NCBI RefSeq assembly: GCF_963678635.1
Contig: NC_087069.1
Location: 31,538,776 to 31,602,775 of the forward strand
Length of the DNA stretch: 64,000 bases
Reading direction: 5' to 3'
From: Symsagittifera roscoffensis
Taxonomy: Eukaryota > Xenacoelomorpha > Acoela > Convolutidae
The notes beneath the pieces are model-generated. The model was given only the letters and a program-made list of their open reading frames with translations, made no database searches and was not told where the DNA came from. The position numbers were made by a program, and so were the translations under genes. How positions within the stretch are numbered: the stretch's first letter is position 1; each line of letters opens with the position of its first letter. Of this stretch, positions 11,115-24,803 are shown in pieces.

Positions 11115-12681
11115 TTTGATGAAATAGTACCCGAACGATACTAAAATTGTTTCAACGATACCCAACAGTTGTTGTGGATGTTGTCCCTGATGCCCCTGTT
11201 GAGTGTGGAACACGTCGGTCAGCTTGCCACTTTACCCTCCGGCCATTGGCAAAATCACCATTAACGTACTTAAATACTCAAATTACACTCAAGGAAGGGT
11301 ACCCAACCCGTCACCAAAACACACAATCTTTCTATCAGAATTGATATAAAAAAATCTTAAAGAACAACAATTAGGAATTTCTGATCACAACTTGTCCGGA
11401 AATAACATATAAACTGTCAGTTTATGTTTTTTATTGTTTTTGGTCTTTTTTGGACTTTTAACTGTTTTTTGTTCTTTTTTGTTTTCAAATAAGTTTGATT
11501 TTGGCTTTTTCTTGGTTATACACTATTTTTGTTTGGTTTTACGCTTTCTCTTTAATTGTTTTTGGTCCTGGGACTTGGGACAAGCGGGCTCATGACTTCC
11601 CACCAAACCATCCGGCCCCCGGAATTTTCGGTGTTAACTAAGTTAAAAAGCTAAATAGTACTAGGCGGAGGATACGCACCTTCCCCTAGTACAAAAAAGG
11701 TCATTAAGGCCTCTAACTCGGGCATACTCCCGGATCGGAGGGTTCATCGCTGAAGCGTTTGCTGATTATGATGGTCTCGTGCCTTTAACAGGCCCACCCA
11801 GGAGCGCCATAAAAACGTCTATGTAACATTCGCCCAAAATACTACACAGCGACGGAGCGTAGAAAAAGTACCTATTAACGACTGGCAGGCGTCAGTTACC
11901 TTAATTCTACTCGTTTTTCACCGTCTCGACCTTGCCAGTTGATTTTCTGGTCTGTTTAGGGCTAAGTAAAAAGTTACTATTTTTACGCCATCAGTCAAAC
12001 GACTTTTGATCAGCTTTCGTTTACATGCGAACACAACCACATAGCTGAGTCTCGGATCCTCAGACTACGTGCTTGCTATTAAAAACACGGCTCGAACATC
12101 CTATTTCAATATGTTTTTGGTGACAGTTCTATATTAAATCCATTGGAGATGGATTGACCCTTTCCTCTTCCTAGCTACTCATATTCTAAAATATCAAACA
12201 ATACCGGTGTTAGTTCAAAGTTCTATGGCATCAGAGTAGCTGATAAGTTAGTTTACTATAGTGTTTCACCATATATCAGTCTCTGGAGGACCGAATCTCC
12301 GCTTCCGTGATTTCCTCGAGATAACGTCGTTATCATTCCCAATTCGTGGCACGGGAGGGTACTGCTCTCCACCACTTCCCCACCGAAGCCTCCTTTCCCA
12401 CTATCTTCTTCTGTTAAGGGTCTTATCGTGCATGATTGACACGATAAGAAGCTTCGTTTTTCTGTGTTAACGTGCAACTGTTTTCCACTAGATTTGCTGT
12501 TGTTCTGACTTTCTCAACTTTTTCAGTCAAAATGGCCGTTTTTTGTATTTCTGAGAAAATCCGTTCGTCAATCGAAATTTTGAAAATAGAAATTTCTAGA
12601 ATATTTCTACCCTCTTTCGAAGCATTTTTTGCCATTAAGGACTTTTCTCGCTAATTCGTGTTCCGCCGGAAGGTTGCGCTG
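11115..12681 (+). repeat. Core module, third copy
   Basis: Its right half (from about 12098) is almost base-for-base identical to 9480-10063, while the left half is more diverged. That points to recent unequal exchange or conversion. Confidence 0.75.
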
Positions 12682-13455
12682 TGCCAATCTGGCCGAATGG
12701 CACACCTTAAGCATAACAGCGAATTTCTAAAATTAACAATCATCAAAACTAAAACCTAACCTTAACGCTCTAATTTTAAACTATCAAGGCTTGTCCTTAC
12801 TTTCACTTGAATTCATTCCATTTAAATAACAGATCATCAAGGTTTCCCTTGGATCTTTAAATTAAACTATATCTAAACTTTTAAATTTCTTAATATTTAA
12901 ATCTCTGATCATCAACGCCTATCCTTGGATCAAATAGAACAATTTTATTTTCCCCCTTCTCATTTAATTAGTGTCTAACGACCTGGAACGTCGATTCACT
13001 ACCCAACCCTTATCAAAGACCCAGAATTAACAGAAGTTTTTCAGAAAACTAACCATTTTAATTATGATAAACAGTGAAGAACTTCGGTTTCTCATCCTTC
13101 ACTTGATCCCACTCCTCTTAGATGACCCAGGCTGAGACACTTAAACTTAGTAAAACATAAAATAAAACCTAACGAACTACTTGCGTTCTGACTATACCTG
13201 AAACTTGTGGGTTGATTTACTATTCTCCAACCCTTGATCACAAATTACAACCCCTAAGTAAGATTAAGTAGGTCAATCATAGCTTAGAATTAGTCACGAG
13301 AATGTAAAAATCATTCTTCGGAATCAATATACGTTTTTCTAACTAACCCAAACATACGACCGAAAATAAGCCAACCAAAAAAAATTGTAAAAACTAACAG
13401 TTTAAGGCATTAGAATCACTAATCCCCAGATTTTGGATCCATCTTCTTAAACCTT

Positions 13456-13866
13456 ATGTCAAGAGACAATTTAGGAAACAAGCGAACAATCATAATAGAC
13501 AATTGCTTTAATAACGACAAAAAATACGACCTCGTAATCACTCCACATAGACAATCAGTAGGATATATAAGAAAAAAAAGACAAACACTAAGAAAAAAGA
13601 TAATAAACAAACAAAAACAAATTGTTAAGAAAAGATTTTCAAAACGAAGAAACGCAGTCTCAAAATCAGAAACAACCGCAATACACGAACCTCACAATTT
13701 AAAAGACTCAATAAACAAAAATCACCAGATAGATGACCAACTATATTTCACTGATTCAGTAAACACGTCACCAGCATCAGTAAAAGGCAAACGAGAAATA
13801 AAAAAATTGCTACACAAACAAACCAATACGTTTGTACAATGGGAATCAACCAATAAGACACATTGA
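13456..13866 (+). CDS. Basic 136-residue reading frame near the start of the retroelement internal region
   Basis: The middle is strongly basic (KKRQTLRKKIINKQKQIVKK), followed by a Ser/Thr/Asn-rich tail. It lies right after the tandem array and before the gag-like region on the same strand. The family was not recognised. It may be the N-terminal part of a gag product, because coding-like sequence goes on past its stop in other frames. Confidence 0.35.
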   Translation: MSRDNLGNKRTIIIDNCFNNDKKYDLVITPHRQSVGYIRKKRQTLRKKIINKQKQIVKKRFSKRRNAVSKSETTAIHEPHNLKDSINKNHQIDDQLYFTDSVNTSPASVKGKREIKKLLHKQTNTFVQWESTNKTH

Positions 13867-13899
13867 AAATTAAATTTTAACAGTAAAACAACACAAAAA

Positions 13900-15225
13900 T
13901 GATTCGAAGTGAAAATAACCCAGAAAATTCAGTACTTCCACTTTCAATATCACCATTAACTGAACCTCGCGGACAGATAGAGTTTTAAAAAAGTTTAATT
14001 GCAAACTTATTACAAATAGGAGAAAGCCCGTGCACAAAAGAATTTCCCGATGTAAAAATCAAAAGACAACTTCTTGATCACTATATCAAAGGTATAATTA
14101 GTCTCACATCACACAATGGAATCTACACAATAGAAATCAGATCACCAAATGCATTTCATGACAAATTATTCGTTCAAGTTCACGATGTCGATATTGAATT
14201 TTCAAAAAAATTTCACACAATACATTTAAAACTCTCAAAGAGCAATACATTTAAAACAACACCAAAACTCTCAAAGAGCAAACTCGATATTTACAAACGA
14301 TGTATACTCACTTATTTATAGCTGTTTAGCTATTTTAGAATTGGATGAACCTCAAGGCGATTCACCTACTCAAACATCTCGACAAGCAATTGTACAACAG
14401 GAAATACATATATATTTTAAAATTTTTACATGCAATTCGAGAAAATTTAACAAATGATCAAATAACACAAAATGTTAAACACGATTCACAAAAAATCTTA
14501 GCATGATTCAAAATTAGATTAGTGACAATATTGATCTTATTGAACAAGCAAGAAAAAATTTTCGACCACAAAGTACAGATGATGAAATTGTACTAGCAGA
14601 ACAATCAGACAATGTATGGCACCCTGAATCGTCTTATGAAATATTTATCAATATACCAACAGATATATTAAGTCAAGCAGTTAGCACTATTTCTATTATT
14701 TAAGATTATTTTAGAGTATATCCACTTACAGCTGACGCAAAACCTTTAAATTATTTTCATTCTTTCCTGAAAGAACAAGAAATAATAGTTTAAATTCTAC
14801 ATTTATAAATAATGATAATTTAAACGGAACAAGAATTTTTACACAACAAGATATACAAACCCCATCACATTTTGTAAACGAAGAAATTGTTGAAACAATA
14901 GCAACAACAGAAGCACAACGAAGCATTTCACTTATTCAACCAAATTGTACAACTCCAAAGTTGAAAAATCCAACGTTACAACAAACAATCATACAAACCA
15001 CAGTAAAACCCTCTGTTGCAAAACAATATTCACAAATGGATTACCAAACATTTCGACCAGTAACAAAACACAAAACCATCATACAAACAACACAGAAATA
15101 ACTCTGCAGAACACGATTACAACTATGTATGTGGGACAAAAAAAAGAAAAAACTAAAACAATTAATCAAGTTTTTGCACAAAGTCAAAATGTACCTTAAC
15201 CAATTTTAAACTCAGTAAATTTTCA
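13900..15225 (+). pseudogene. Decayed coding sequence before gag
   Basis: Short blocks of protein-like sequence appear in shifting frames with several stops. One of 84 codons is open at 14945-15199 and is rich in Asn and Thr. It continues the asparagine-rich AT-biased composition of the retroelement. No domain could be named. Confidence 0.35.
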
Positions 15226-15563
15226 TGATCAACCACGATCCTCTCAATAACAAAATGGAAACTACACATTTTTTCAACAACGTATAAATAATACAAATAA
15301 ATACCATACTAAAAATCAATCTCATCATTACGCACAGAATTATTTTCCATCAGATGATGATGAATACTACAATCGAAATCATGAACAATTTTCCTCAAAC
15401 TAAAGACCTCGTTCTTTCAGTATTGATCAACCAGATATTCTTAAACGATAAACACGAAATGAACAAATAGGACAACCTGCACATAATCCAACATCTTACA
15501 ACAGCAATTTTCAGCAACAAAATCCAGTTAACACACATTCACACCAACCAACTCAGATGCTCA

Positions 15564-16250
15564 ATGAAATTCCGCTGCCATATTTTTTTACAACAACACG
15601 AAATAACAAAAAGCCGAGTAACAAATTGTTCTCAAATGCCTGATGCCGTAGAATCACTACAAATGAGTATGAATCCATATCTAATGGAAGAATCATCAAT
15701 GACATCAAATAAACCACTAATGGTATTCACAGGCACATATCCTGAATACTCCGTAGAAGATTGTCTAAATGCAGTCACAGCAAATTTAATTTTAAAAATT
15801 GGACCCGAACCAGTAAACACGCCAATACATCAAAATTGGATACATAGATGCACAGCTCTAATCCAAACTACCCTTGACGGCGAAGCCCAAAAATAGTTTT
15901 CAGTTTTACCTATAGAAATAAAATCAGATTGGAAAAGGTTCACACAAGAATTCTCCAAAATGTTTGATTCAGAAAAAAAACAAAAAAGATCAGAGAGTTT
16001 AGTGCAACGAAATTCGTAGACTACCAAATGAAACAATAAAACAACTTGCCATAAGAATAGAAAGACTACTCCACTCCGATAAGCATACTAATTTAATGAC
16101 AGATATAAAATTTTAAAATACAAAAATGACAGAAATCCTAATGATGACTCTAACACCTCAATTGCAAAAAATAGCAATAAAAAAGAGAGCATCACATCCT
16201 TCCTCAATTCGAGAACCAGATTTAGACTTTAGGAAACTATTAGATATATA
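15564..16250 (+). pseudogene. Gag capsid-like remnant
   Basis: An open frame of 110 codons ends in TAG at 15894-15896, and the same frame continues into a tract with W, F, F and MF spaced as in Ty3/gypsy capsid proteins (SDWKRFTQEFSKMF). A frameshift follows near 15990, then a region resembling the capsid's C-terminal half (LPNETIKQLAIRIERLL in another frame). Gag would form the particle shell. At least two stops and one shift make it non-functional. Confidence 0.5.
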
Positions 16251-16499
16251 GAACAAGCAGAAATCACTTTGAAACTAGAAGAAACAGAAAACTTACAACA
16301 TCTAAACAACATCCAAACCACTACTTCACAGATAAATAATAGCAACGATTCTGATACAGATTTATCCAAAAAAATCACTAAAATTTTGAAAATCTACGAG
16401 AAAAATCATTTCATCAATACATGAAGGAAGATGAAAATTTACCCAACAAAAACATTCATAGTAATAATAGTTCAGGAAAACCACTTCCAAATAACTCCA

Positions 16500-17060
16500 A
16501 TTACTCTGGACAACAATGACCCTATAATACAAATTATAGAGGACGATCACCATACCAAAGAAATTCACTAAATTTCTCACAAAACAGATACAGTCAATCA
16601 CATAGCCGAAATAGTCAATATCAAAACAACTATTCAAGATCAAATTCAAACCAACCCGAACTTTCATATAATGGCAGACCCCATTCAAATTCTAGAATTA
16701 GAAATTATTCAAATAATCGATGTAGAAACTCTTCATACAATTGATATAGAAATTTTTCCAACGATAGAAATAGAAACTATTCAAACAATCGAAACCTAGT
16801 TATCAAAATAATCGATCACGCGATTATTCCAACAACAGATCAAAATACTATAATTGTCAAAAAAGATCACGCGATAAATCAAAGAACAGAAGCTCAAGCT
16901 ATAACAACAGACAAAGAAACTACACTCAATCACCACATAGGAAAAACACACGTTATCAAAATTCACAACAAAATTATAGGAGTAGTACACCTAAACATCA
17001 AAGACAAATAATACAAGTACAATCAAGTGAAGGAAATCATCCAGACCCGCCCCCGGTATT
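16500..17060 (+). pseudogene. Asn/Ser/Arg-rich gag tail remnant
   Basis: Repeated words such as NYSNNR and SRDKSKNRSSS occur across two frames with a few stops. A basic, low-complexity tract is common at the RNA-binding end of gag. Only one Cys is evident (YNCQKR), so a CCHC knuckle cannot be shown. Confidence 0.35.
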
Positions 17061-17439
17061 GACAAAAACGAAAGCACAGAATTGCAATAAAACAACAACA
17101 ATAGCGAATTCACAGATAGCGAAACTGATACAGAAAACACAATTTCAATTATTATGATAAAAATTGAAATTGACTATGAGCCTATTATATATGAACAACC
17201 GATATATTCTCACATATATCGACATCACAATCAATTTCTTTTGAATTGTTATACAAGACCTATACCCAATAATACAACAAAGGAAAAAATACAAAACGTA
17301 GTAGAAGAAGTAACAGAAGAAGTACCCACAAAATGCTCAAATAATATTTATCAAAACATACCCAAAGAAACACAATTACAAAAAGAAAAAATATGGACAA
17401 TCCCACTTCTTTTAGAAAGTCCAAAATCCAAAAATTGCA

Positions 17440-17749
17440 ATTACCAGACCTTAAAATAGAATTGTATTTAGATTCTGGAGCAGAATCAAATATTAAAAAC
17501 TTTCCAACTTGAAACGAAATCAAAATTCTACACCCAAAACTACTACCCTTTAAAACAACAAGTAGACTAGCAACCGCACAAGGATCATCCTTAGCAAACT
17601 ATGGAAAAATCCAACTCTTCCTTGTTCCCACTCGAACAATGGAACAAAACAAACTCATGAGCAAACCACTTAAACAAAGCTTCCATATCACTGATATAAA
17701 ACACAATATCATTGGAATACCATTCACTACTAAAATATACCAACAATAA
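17440..17749 (+). pseudogene. Retroviral-type aspartic protease remnant
   Basis: The frame contains the catalytic motif as YLDSGAESNI and, about 80 residues on, HNIIGIPF, the second conserved block of Ty3/gypsy proteases. The enzyme would cut gag-pol. One stop falls soon after the active site (near 17511), so the copy is broken. Its position, after gag and before the pol leader, is as expected. Confidence 0.65.
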
Positions 17750-17908
17750 ATATCTTAATAAGTAGAATTCATATAAAAGACAAATGCACAAGAATGAAAA
17801 ACACCTCTTTGACATTTTTCAAAGAATAAACAAACAACCACCATTTTTTCTAAATTTTACCCCATATACCATCAGGATCGAAAACACCTGAAACTACTAT
17901 CAAGAAAT

Positions 17909-18515
17909 ATGTATAACTTCTCAATCAAACAAGTTCACCAATATGATAAAGAACAAATCAAACAACACTTCTTTATGTCTGACCTTGAATTCAGACCAAT
18001 TCACAAGTTTTTCCGAGTAACAATTTCATCTACCAAATACATGAAAGACTCAAACTCTGATATGATTTCTCTACACATATATAACGCAACAATTTCTCCC
18101 ACAAAAGAAATAGCGTATAGAGTAAATAATTTTTTCAAAACTACTAGATATATGTCAATCAACAAATCCTGATGAAGAATTGTCAACCAATAATATTTTA
18201 AGCATTGAAATCCGAAATACAGATTATTTCACAAAGACACCCTATTTCAAACCAACATTTCAAATTTTAAAATACACGGAAGAACAACAAAAATTTCTAA
18301 CAATGTTTAATTTTCAACACTCTCAGATAACAGAAAAAGAATTCGAACAATTAGATGACCTCTTATTAAAATACCCAAAACTTTACGCAACATCAAAATT
18401 TGATGTTGGCAAAATAAATTCACCATTACATTTACCCCTAAAACCTGACGCAGTTTTCCAAAAAAACGAGCAAGTAAAGTCCCAATTCATTCCGCACATT
18501 CATTCCGCAATCTAA
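17909..18515 (+). pseudogene. Pol segment just before reverse transcriptase, truncated
   Basis: Two frames (17909-18172 and 18180-18515) form a nearly continuous block with one shift. The second holds a helical stretch and then SPLHLPLKPDAVFQK, a form of the sequence that leads into the reverse transcriptase fingers in gypsy-type elements. The frame is lost right after this motif and no catalytic YxDD block follows. The polymerase itself was deleted. Confidence 0.5.
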
Positions 18516-19146
18516 AATTTTGAAGAAAGTTGAATTTCAGAAACCACTTTGGTTTTAATTTATCATTTTCACCTCTCGATAGATATTTTAGACAAGCGTA
18601 AAATTTCTCAAAATTCATGCTGAACAACATTAAAACAAATTAGTTCAAACTTAACCAATAACAACCATTCCGAATCATCACATTATTTTAGATACGACTT
18701 CTTTAGGCCGAACAGTATTAACCTCCAAGCGTATCTCCAACTATAGCTTTGAGAAATCCAGGTCAAAAATAAGCAAACCACTCAAATTTGGCAACTGAAA
18801 TAAACCAAATTTAAATGTTACGACCCTTCCGCATCAACTAGAATAGAAATTAACAATATTGTCCCAACTCAGACCTCAAAATTCCCTCAAGCAAATTTTT
18901 AAATTAGCCTAAAGAATAAAATGAACGAGATCATTTAGCCTAAAGTACAAAAATCTCGCCGATACCCCGAATCATCCAAAAAATAAGAAAACAACTAGGA
19001 AGATCCTAGTGAGCCTTCAAAACTTCCCTTCAACAAAACTTGTCAAAACCCAACCCACTTGTCAAAAAACCAATAAATAATCCGACCACACTTGAATTTA
19101 GTCTCAAAAAACGAAAAATACTTCGACAAAACGAACCATTTCCTCA
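18516..19146. other. Junction where reverse transcriptase, RNase H and integrase should be
   Basis: Only 630 non-coding bases lie between the pol leader and the envelope region, where about 3 kb of pol would be expected. No polymerase, RNase H or integrase motif is visible in any frame. Confidence 0.5.
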
Positions 19147-21290
19147 TTGCTTCTCTATGAACGAGTTAACCATTTTCGACAAAAATTTTCAAATTTTCTA
19201 GCAAAAATCTCAATTTTTTTTAAAATTTTTTTCATACTTCTAGCTGACTCTTTAGAAATTTTAACACTTGTCTTGATAATTTTTTGCAACTTTTTCCTCT
19301 ATGTTTATTCCCTAGCCCAAGCCTACATTAATTTTGCAAAAATCCTTAATCAACTCCTCAGGTACGATATTTCAATAACTATCTAAATGTTTCAACATCT
19401 ATTCAGTAGAACAGATGTTTTTCTTCGTTTCATAATTTTTCTCACATTTTTGACTTCGTAGCCTTCGCATTAGCAACGAGACTTTTAATCCTTTTTATTG
19501 AAGAAAATTACAGCAAATACAAAATTTCTTCTGATATACTTTTCAACCCCACATCGGTCCCCACCAACAACGTCCCAAAAAATAAAATAAATACAAATAT
19601 CCAAACAAATAACCCTTAATCATCAACAACCATCTCTTCTCAAGACAATTCATATACATTTGAAGAAAGACACGCACGATTGTGCGAACCACTAGAACGA
19701 GTAATTCGCCAAGCACCTCTTAGCGAACCACATTACGAACCAGTATATAAAATATACCCCCCTCTCCAACAAGACTTAATAGAGCAAGACATCGAAGTCA
19801 AAACCAAAACACGCTCGAATTAAACAGACAAACTGACACATCTTTGTCACTACCTGAAACTTTTTGACCTCCCTCAATACCTTCTTTAACTCCAATTTCA
19901 CAAACACCATTTCCTCCAAATTTTCCTATAAATCTTGACGCCATATACAGAGAAAATTCAACAGATAACATTCAATACGATTAGATTGGAATACATTCGT
20001 AGCAACCCTCCATTATTTGGACAACATCATGAAAGTCACAGATTTTTCAACTGCGCACTAAATAGACTAGAATATCGACAGGACATTCACAAAGATATTC
20101 AAGACCATAATATACAAATACTTAGACAAGACAACTTGGCAGTAAAATTTGAAATCACAGTAAAACAAAATAAATTAATTTATCATGCATTGCCTCTAGC
20201 GCCTCCAAATATAACAGCTCAATCTTTACCTCCCCCGTTTATAACCACAGAAGTAAATTACAAATACGATAGATACATAAAAAAGACAATAGGTTATGTC
20301 ACCTTTTATAACCCATATTCAGCACTTTTGTACACATGTATCTTTTAAAGATACTAATTTTTCAAACTTTTTTATTTTTCAATTTTTCAGAACCTGATAC
20401 CAACAATCCTTCACCTCGAACAGGACCCCAGGATTTACTTGTCACAAACTATGACTGTGGAGAAAATGAACAAAAAACATTAGACAAATATGCAATAAAT
20501 CAAGTCACTCAATGTGAATCCGAACCACAATCAATCGAAACAACAAATGTAAAAGCAACACTTACTCAAAAGCCAGAGCAACAACACTAACGGGATATAA
20601 ATTCACAGCAACATTTACCGAAAAGAAAGTACACTGTTCACAAGTTCCAAACGGAAACAAAAACAGATTAGACCATGAATCTTTCTACCAAAGTAACATT
20701 GAAAGACTATTGCACCTCAGCCCTGACGATTGCAAAAACGGACTTAAAAGATTTAAAATCACTACAAATAGAGGCAAAAACAGAAAAAATAGTAAATTTT
20801 CAAGTTTTTCCAGACTCAGCACATCAAGCTGAACTTAAAAAATACCAAAGTCATTTAAGAGTAGATAATAAATTTTTATTCCACGGAGCACATGAAAGAA
20901 TAACTTACAATCTCCATGATAAAAATTGGATACCACACATTGAAATAAACAATCCCTCAAATTGTAAAGCAAATACAAAAATTAAAGGATACCAAGAAAA
21001 AACGTTTTTTGACTGGAAAATACAACTTGAAAAAGTACAACAAACACGTAATTTAAAAGATGACGCTATAATTTATCCAGGAAACACTCACTTGCAAAAA
21101 CTACCGGGGATATTGCGATCCTCTTACACGCACACAAGCAACAATCTTTTGGTTCCCCGAAGACACCTGTACCACATTTCAAGTAGCAAAAATATACGCT
21201 AGAATGATAAAATTTCACCAAAAAGATTTTATTGAATCAATCCCGTTTGAAGATGTAAACCCTGACCAAATTAGAATTAATTATTATGAT
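19147..21290 (+). pseudogene. Envelope-like region, first (shortened) copy
   Basis: It starts with a hydrophobic block of 79 codons (19147-19386), then a weaker hydrophobic leader, then scattered frames (19935-20348, 20336-20590 and 20675-21202) whose counterparts recur in 22184-23400. Several stops and shifts break it, and the copy ends partway through the ectodomain. The assignment to envelope rests on its place after pol, the hydrophobic leader and the similarity to the fuller second copy; no receptor or fusion function is claimed. Confidence 0.45.
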
Positions 21291-21301
21291 TTCATTCCCT
21301 A

Positions 21302-24300
21302 ACCCAAGCCTACATTAATTTTGCAAAAATCCTTGATCACCTCCTCAGGCACGATATTTCAATAACTATCTAAATGTTCCAACATCTATTCAGTAGAACA
21401 AATATTTTTCTTCTTTTCACAATTTTTCTCACATTTTTGACATCCCTGATAATGAAAGTATGCAAATGTATAAAGAAGACTATCGTAACTTTTACATTAG
21501 CAACGAGACTTTTATTCCTTTTTATTGAAGAAAACTACAGTAAACACAAAATTTCTTCTTAAAGAATTCTCAACCCCCACATCAGTCCCCACCAACAACG
21601 TCCCGAGAACCTCCAACAACACTAATAAATATTCAAACAAATAACCCTCAACCATCAACACGCGTTTCTTTTCAAGACAATCCATATACATTTGAAGAAA
21701 GACACGCCCGATTGTCCGAACCACTAGAACCAGTAATTCGCCAAGCACCTCTTAGCGAACCACATTACGAAACAGTGTAAAAAATATACCCGCTCTCCAA
21801 CAAGATCTTAATAGAGCAAGACATCGAAGTCAAAACCAAAACACGCTCGAATTAAACAGACAAAGTATTCATCCAAGACGGCACAGAGATTTGCAAAACC
21901 CCAGAGTTCAATTGCGCATACCTCATTCACCTACAACACATCCTATAAACCTTTCTAGCAGTACAATTCAAAGTACCCCTTAGACTCCACTACAAAAAAA
22001 CACACCGAACATTCGCTCAGATTATTTAGGTTCAATCCCTACATCTGAACAAATCAGAGAAAACCCTTTTAACCCCCCCCCCCAACTACTACGGAACATC
22101 TTCCATTTTGGATGACACAATATTTCACTCAAGGCGAACCAAATTGAATAAATGATCCAATAGACGTTTCATCTGACACATCTTTGTCACTACCTGAAAC
22201 TCTTTCACTTCCCTCAACACCTTCTTCAACTCCATTTTCACAAACACCAATTCCTCCAAATTTCCCTATAAATCTCGACGCCAGATATAGTGAAAAATCA
22301 ACAGATACCATTCAACTACGATTAGATTGGAACACATTCGTAGCACCCCTCCATTATTTGGACAACATCATGAAAGTCACAGATTTTACAACTGGGCACT
22401 AAATAGATTAGAATATCGACAGGACATTCACAAAGATATGCAAACCCATAATATTCAAATACTTAGACAAGACAACTTGACACTAAAATTTGAAATCACA
22501 GTAAAACTAAATAATATAGTTTATCATGACTTGCCCCTAGCGCCTCCAAATATGACAACTCAAACTTTTCTCCCCCGTTTATAACCTCAGAAGTAATCTA
22601 CAAATACGATAGATACACAAAAAAAACAATACGATATATCACCTTTTATAACCCATATTCAGGACTATCGTACACTACTTGTATCTTTAAAGATACTAAT
22701 TTTTCAAACTCTTTTATTTTTCAATTTTTCAGAACCTGATCCTAACAATCCTTCACCTCGAACAGGACCCAAGGATTTACTAGTCACACACTATGACTGT
22801 GAAGAAAATGAATTAAAAAAATTACACAAACATGCAATAAATCAAGTCACTCAATGAGAATCCGAACCACAATCAATCAAAACAACAATTGTAATAGCAA
22901 CACTTTACTCAAAAGCCAGAGCAACATCACTAAGGGGATATAAATTCACAGCAACATTTACCCAAAAGAAAGTACACTGTTCACAAGTTTCAAACGGAAA
23001 CAAAAACAGATTAGACCATGAATCTTTCGACCAAATTAACTTTGAAAGACTATTACACCTCAGCCCTGACGATTGCAAAAACTAACTTGAAAGGTTAAAA
23101 ATCACAACAAATAGAGGCAAAAACAGAAAACTAGTAACTTTTCAAGTTTTTCCAGACTCACCACATCAAGCTGAACTTGAAAAATACCAAGGTCATATAA
23201 GACTAGATAACAAATTTCCATTCCACGGAGCACATGGAAGATTAACTTACGATCTCCATGATAAAAATTGGATACCACACATTCGAATAAACAATCTCTC
23301 AAATTGTAAAACAAATACAAAACATAAAGGATACCAAGAAAAAATGTTTTTTGATTGGAAAATACAACTTGAAAAAGTACAACTAACACGTAATTTAAAA
23401 GATGACACTATAATTTACCAAGGAAACACATTCCCTTGCAAGAACGACCAGGGTTATTGCGATCCTACTACACGCACACAAGCAACAATCGTTTGGTTCC
23501 CCGAAGACACCTATACCACATTTCAAGTAGCAAAAATACACGCTAGAATGATAAAATTTCACCAAGAATTTTTTATTGAATCAGTCCCGTTTGAAGATGT
23601 AAACCTTGATCAATTTAGAAATAATATTTATAATTTTAGAAACATCCATATAATAGAGAATAAATTGACACGTTTCCAAAAATACCCAGAAACAGAACTT
23701 GCATGTAAATACAACAAACCACTTTACAAAACACAATATTCAGAAATTCTTGTCGAATACGACGACGATTTTGACATGAATACAGGAAAATTAATTATAC
23801 AACCAATGCCTACATCTCGCTCATACACCGACGAAAACTCATATGTCTCGGTAAAATTTCAACAGAATACAGGAAGAATCGTTGGAAATTTAAAACCACA
23901 GGACAAAGACAGTACACGTTTACAATAACTATCACTCATGAACAAAACTCAATTTGGCGCAATCCACTATGACATACATTTAGACATGATATTAGATTAT
24001 ACAATAAATAGAATCTTTCAAGAATTGTCTTTGACAGAATTTGAAACACTCCATCAATTATGAGAACTTGAACGCACACAAATTTTACAATCACTTGCAC
24101 TAGCAGTACTAAAAATCCCTTATGCAGGATCTTTACTGTCAGGAAACAGATTAAATTTTTTTGACTACGGAGGAAATATCTTATGGTATTACACTTGTAC
24201 CAAAAAAATGTCGTCTTTATAACTTTTTGAAGATTATAGATGCTATAAAACAATCCCAATATTCTACAAAACTAAATTACCTTTTGTTGATACACTCTCC

Positions 24301-24797
24301 CGCAGAACTTTTTTTTGGGATACAGCAGTCCCATGTGGATCAAAAAACAGCCACAATGTAGTACAATTAAAACCTGACGAAGATAAATACTACCTTCTAA
24401 CACCATGCCCTACACTCATGCAACCACTCACCAGAAAGCATTAGAGCTATTGCCCGCAATCCCAATATTGGTTTAAAATCAATCGGCATATACTCTAAAT
24501 CAGACATCCAACATCTTACATCTTATTCGAACGCAAAAATTTCAGGAATTACTCGCAAAATTGGACACAATACAACGACAATTCATAGATCAAAACCTAC
24601 GCAAACTTGCAGCAACAGCAGGCTTTTAACACATATACGCACAAGCCTATAGTGGATATTTTAAAGATATGAAAGATTACATTTACTTAAATGGCGAAAA
24701 ATACAAACCACAAGATATATCACCGATAGATGTTTTTAGTTTTGTAAATTTGAAAACGGAACTTCTTGCCTTTCTAGGATGGCTCTACTACATCTAA
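21302..24797 (+). pseudogene. Envelope-like region, second (longer) copy
   Basis: It begins with a leader of 62 codons bearing a hydrophobic stretch (21374-21562). The best-preserved part is 23344-23928 (194 codons), with paired cysteines and extracellular-type composition. Further frames run to a hydrophobic segment near 24730-24797. Stops and shifts occur throughout, and a C run of 11 lies at 22073. Being on the same strand, after gag-pol and ending in a membrane-like segment, it fits the envelope slot of an errantivirus-like element. Confidence 0.5.
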
Positions 24798-24803
24798 GAA
24801 AGA

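Larger units (their letters stand above)
4878..13252 (+). repeat. Tandem array of 2.6-kb units, three full and one partial
   Basis: Units start at about 4878, 7485, 10085 and 12703 (periods 2607, 2600 and 2618); the last breaks off near 13252. Each unit has an AT-rich part of about 1 kb with short words such as CTTGATCACAAATCAC, then a GC-richer core of about 1.55 kb. The stretches 9480-10590 and 12098-13208 are nearly identical, so copying or gene conversion is recent. Short reading frames in the units (for example 8526-8723 and 11147-11344) are shared between copies but show no protein family; the first unit has lost the frame. The array interrupts the retroelement leader. Confidence 0.9.

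Noticed and set aside
4878-13252. CRISPR-like or ribosomal DNA array
   Set aside because: Units are 2.6 kb with no short direct repeats and spacers, and no rRNA sequence is recognisable.
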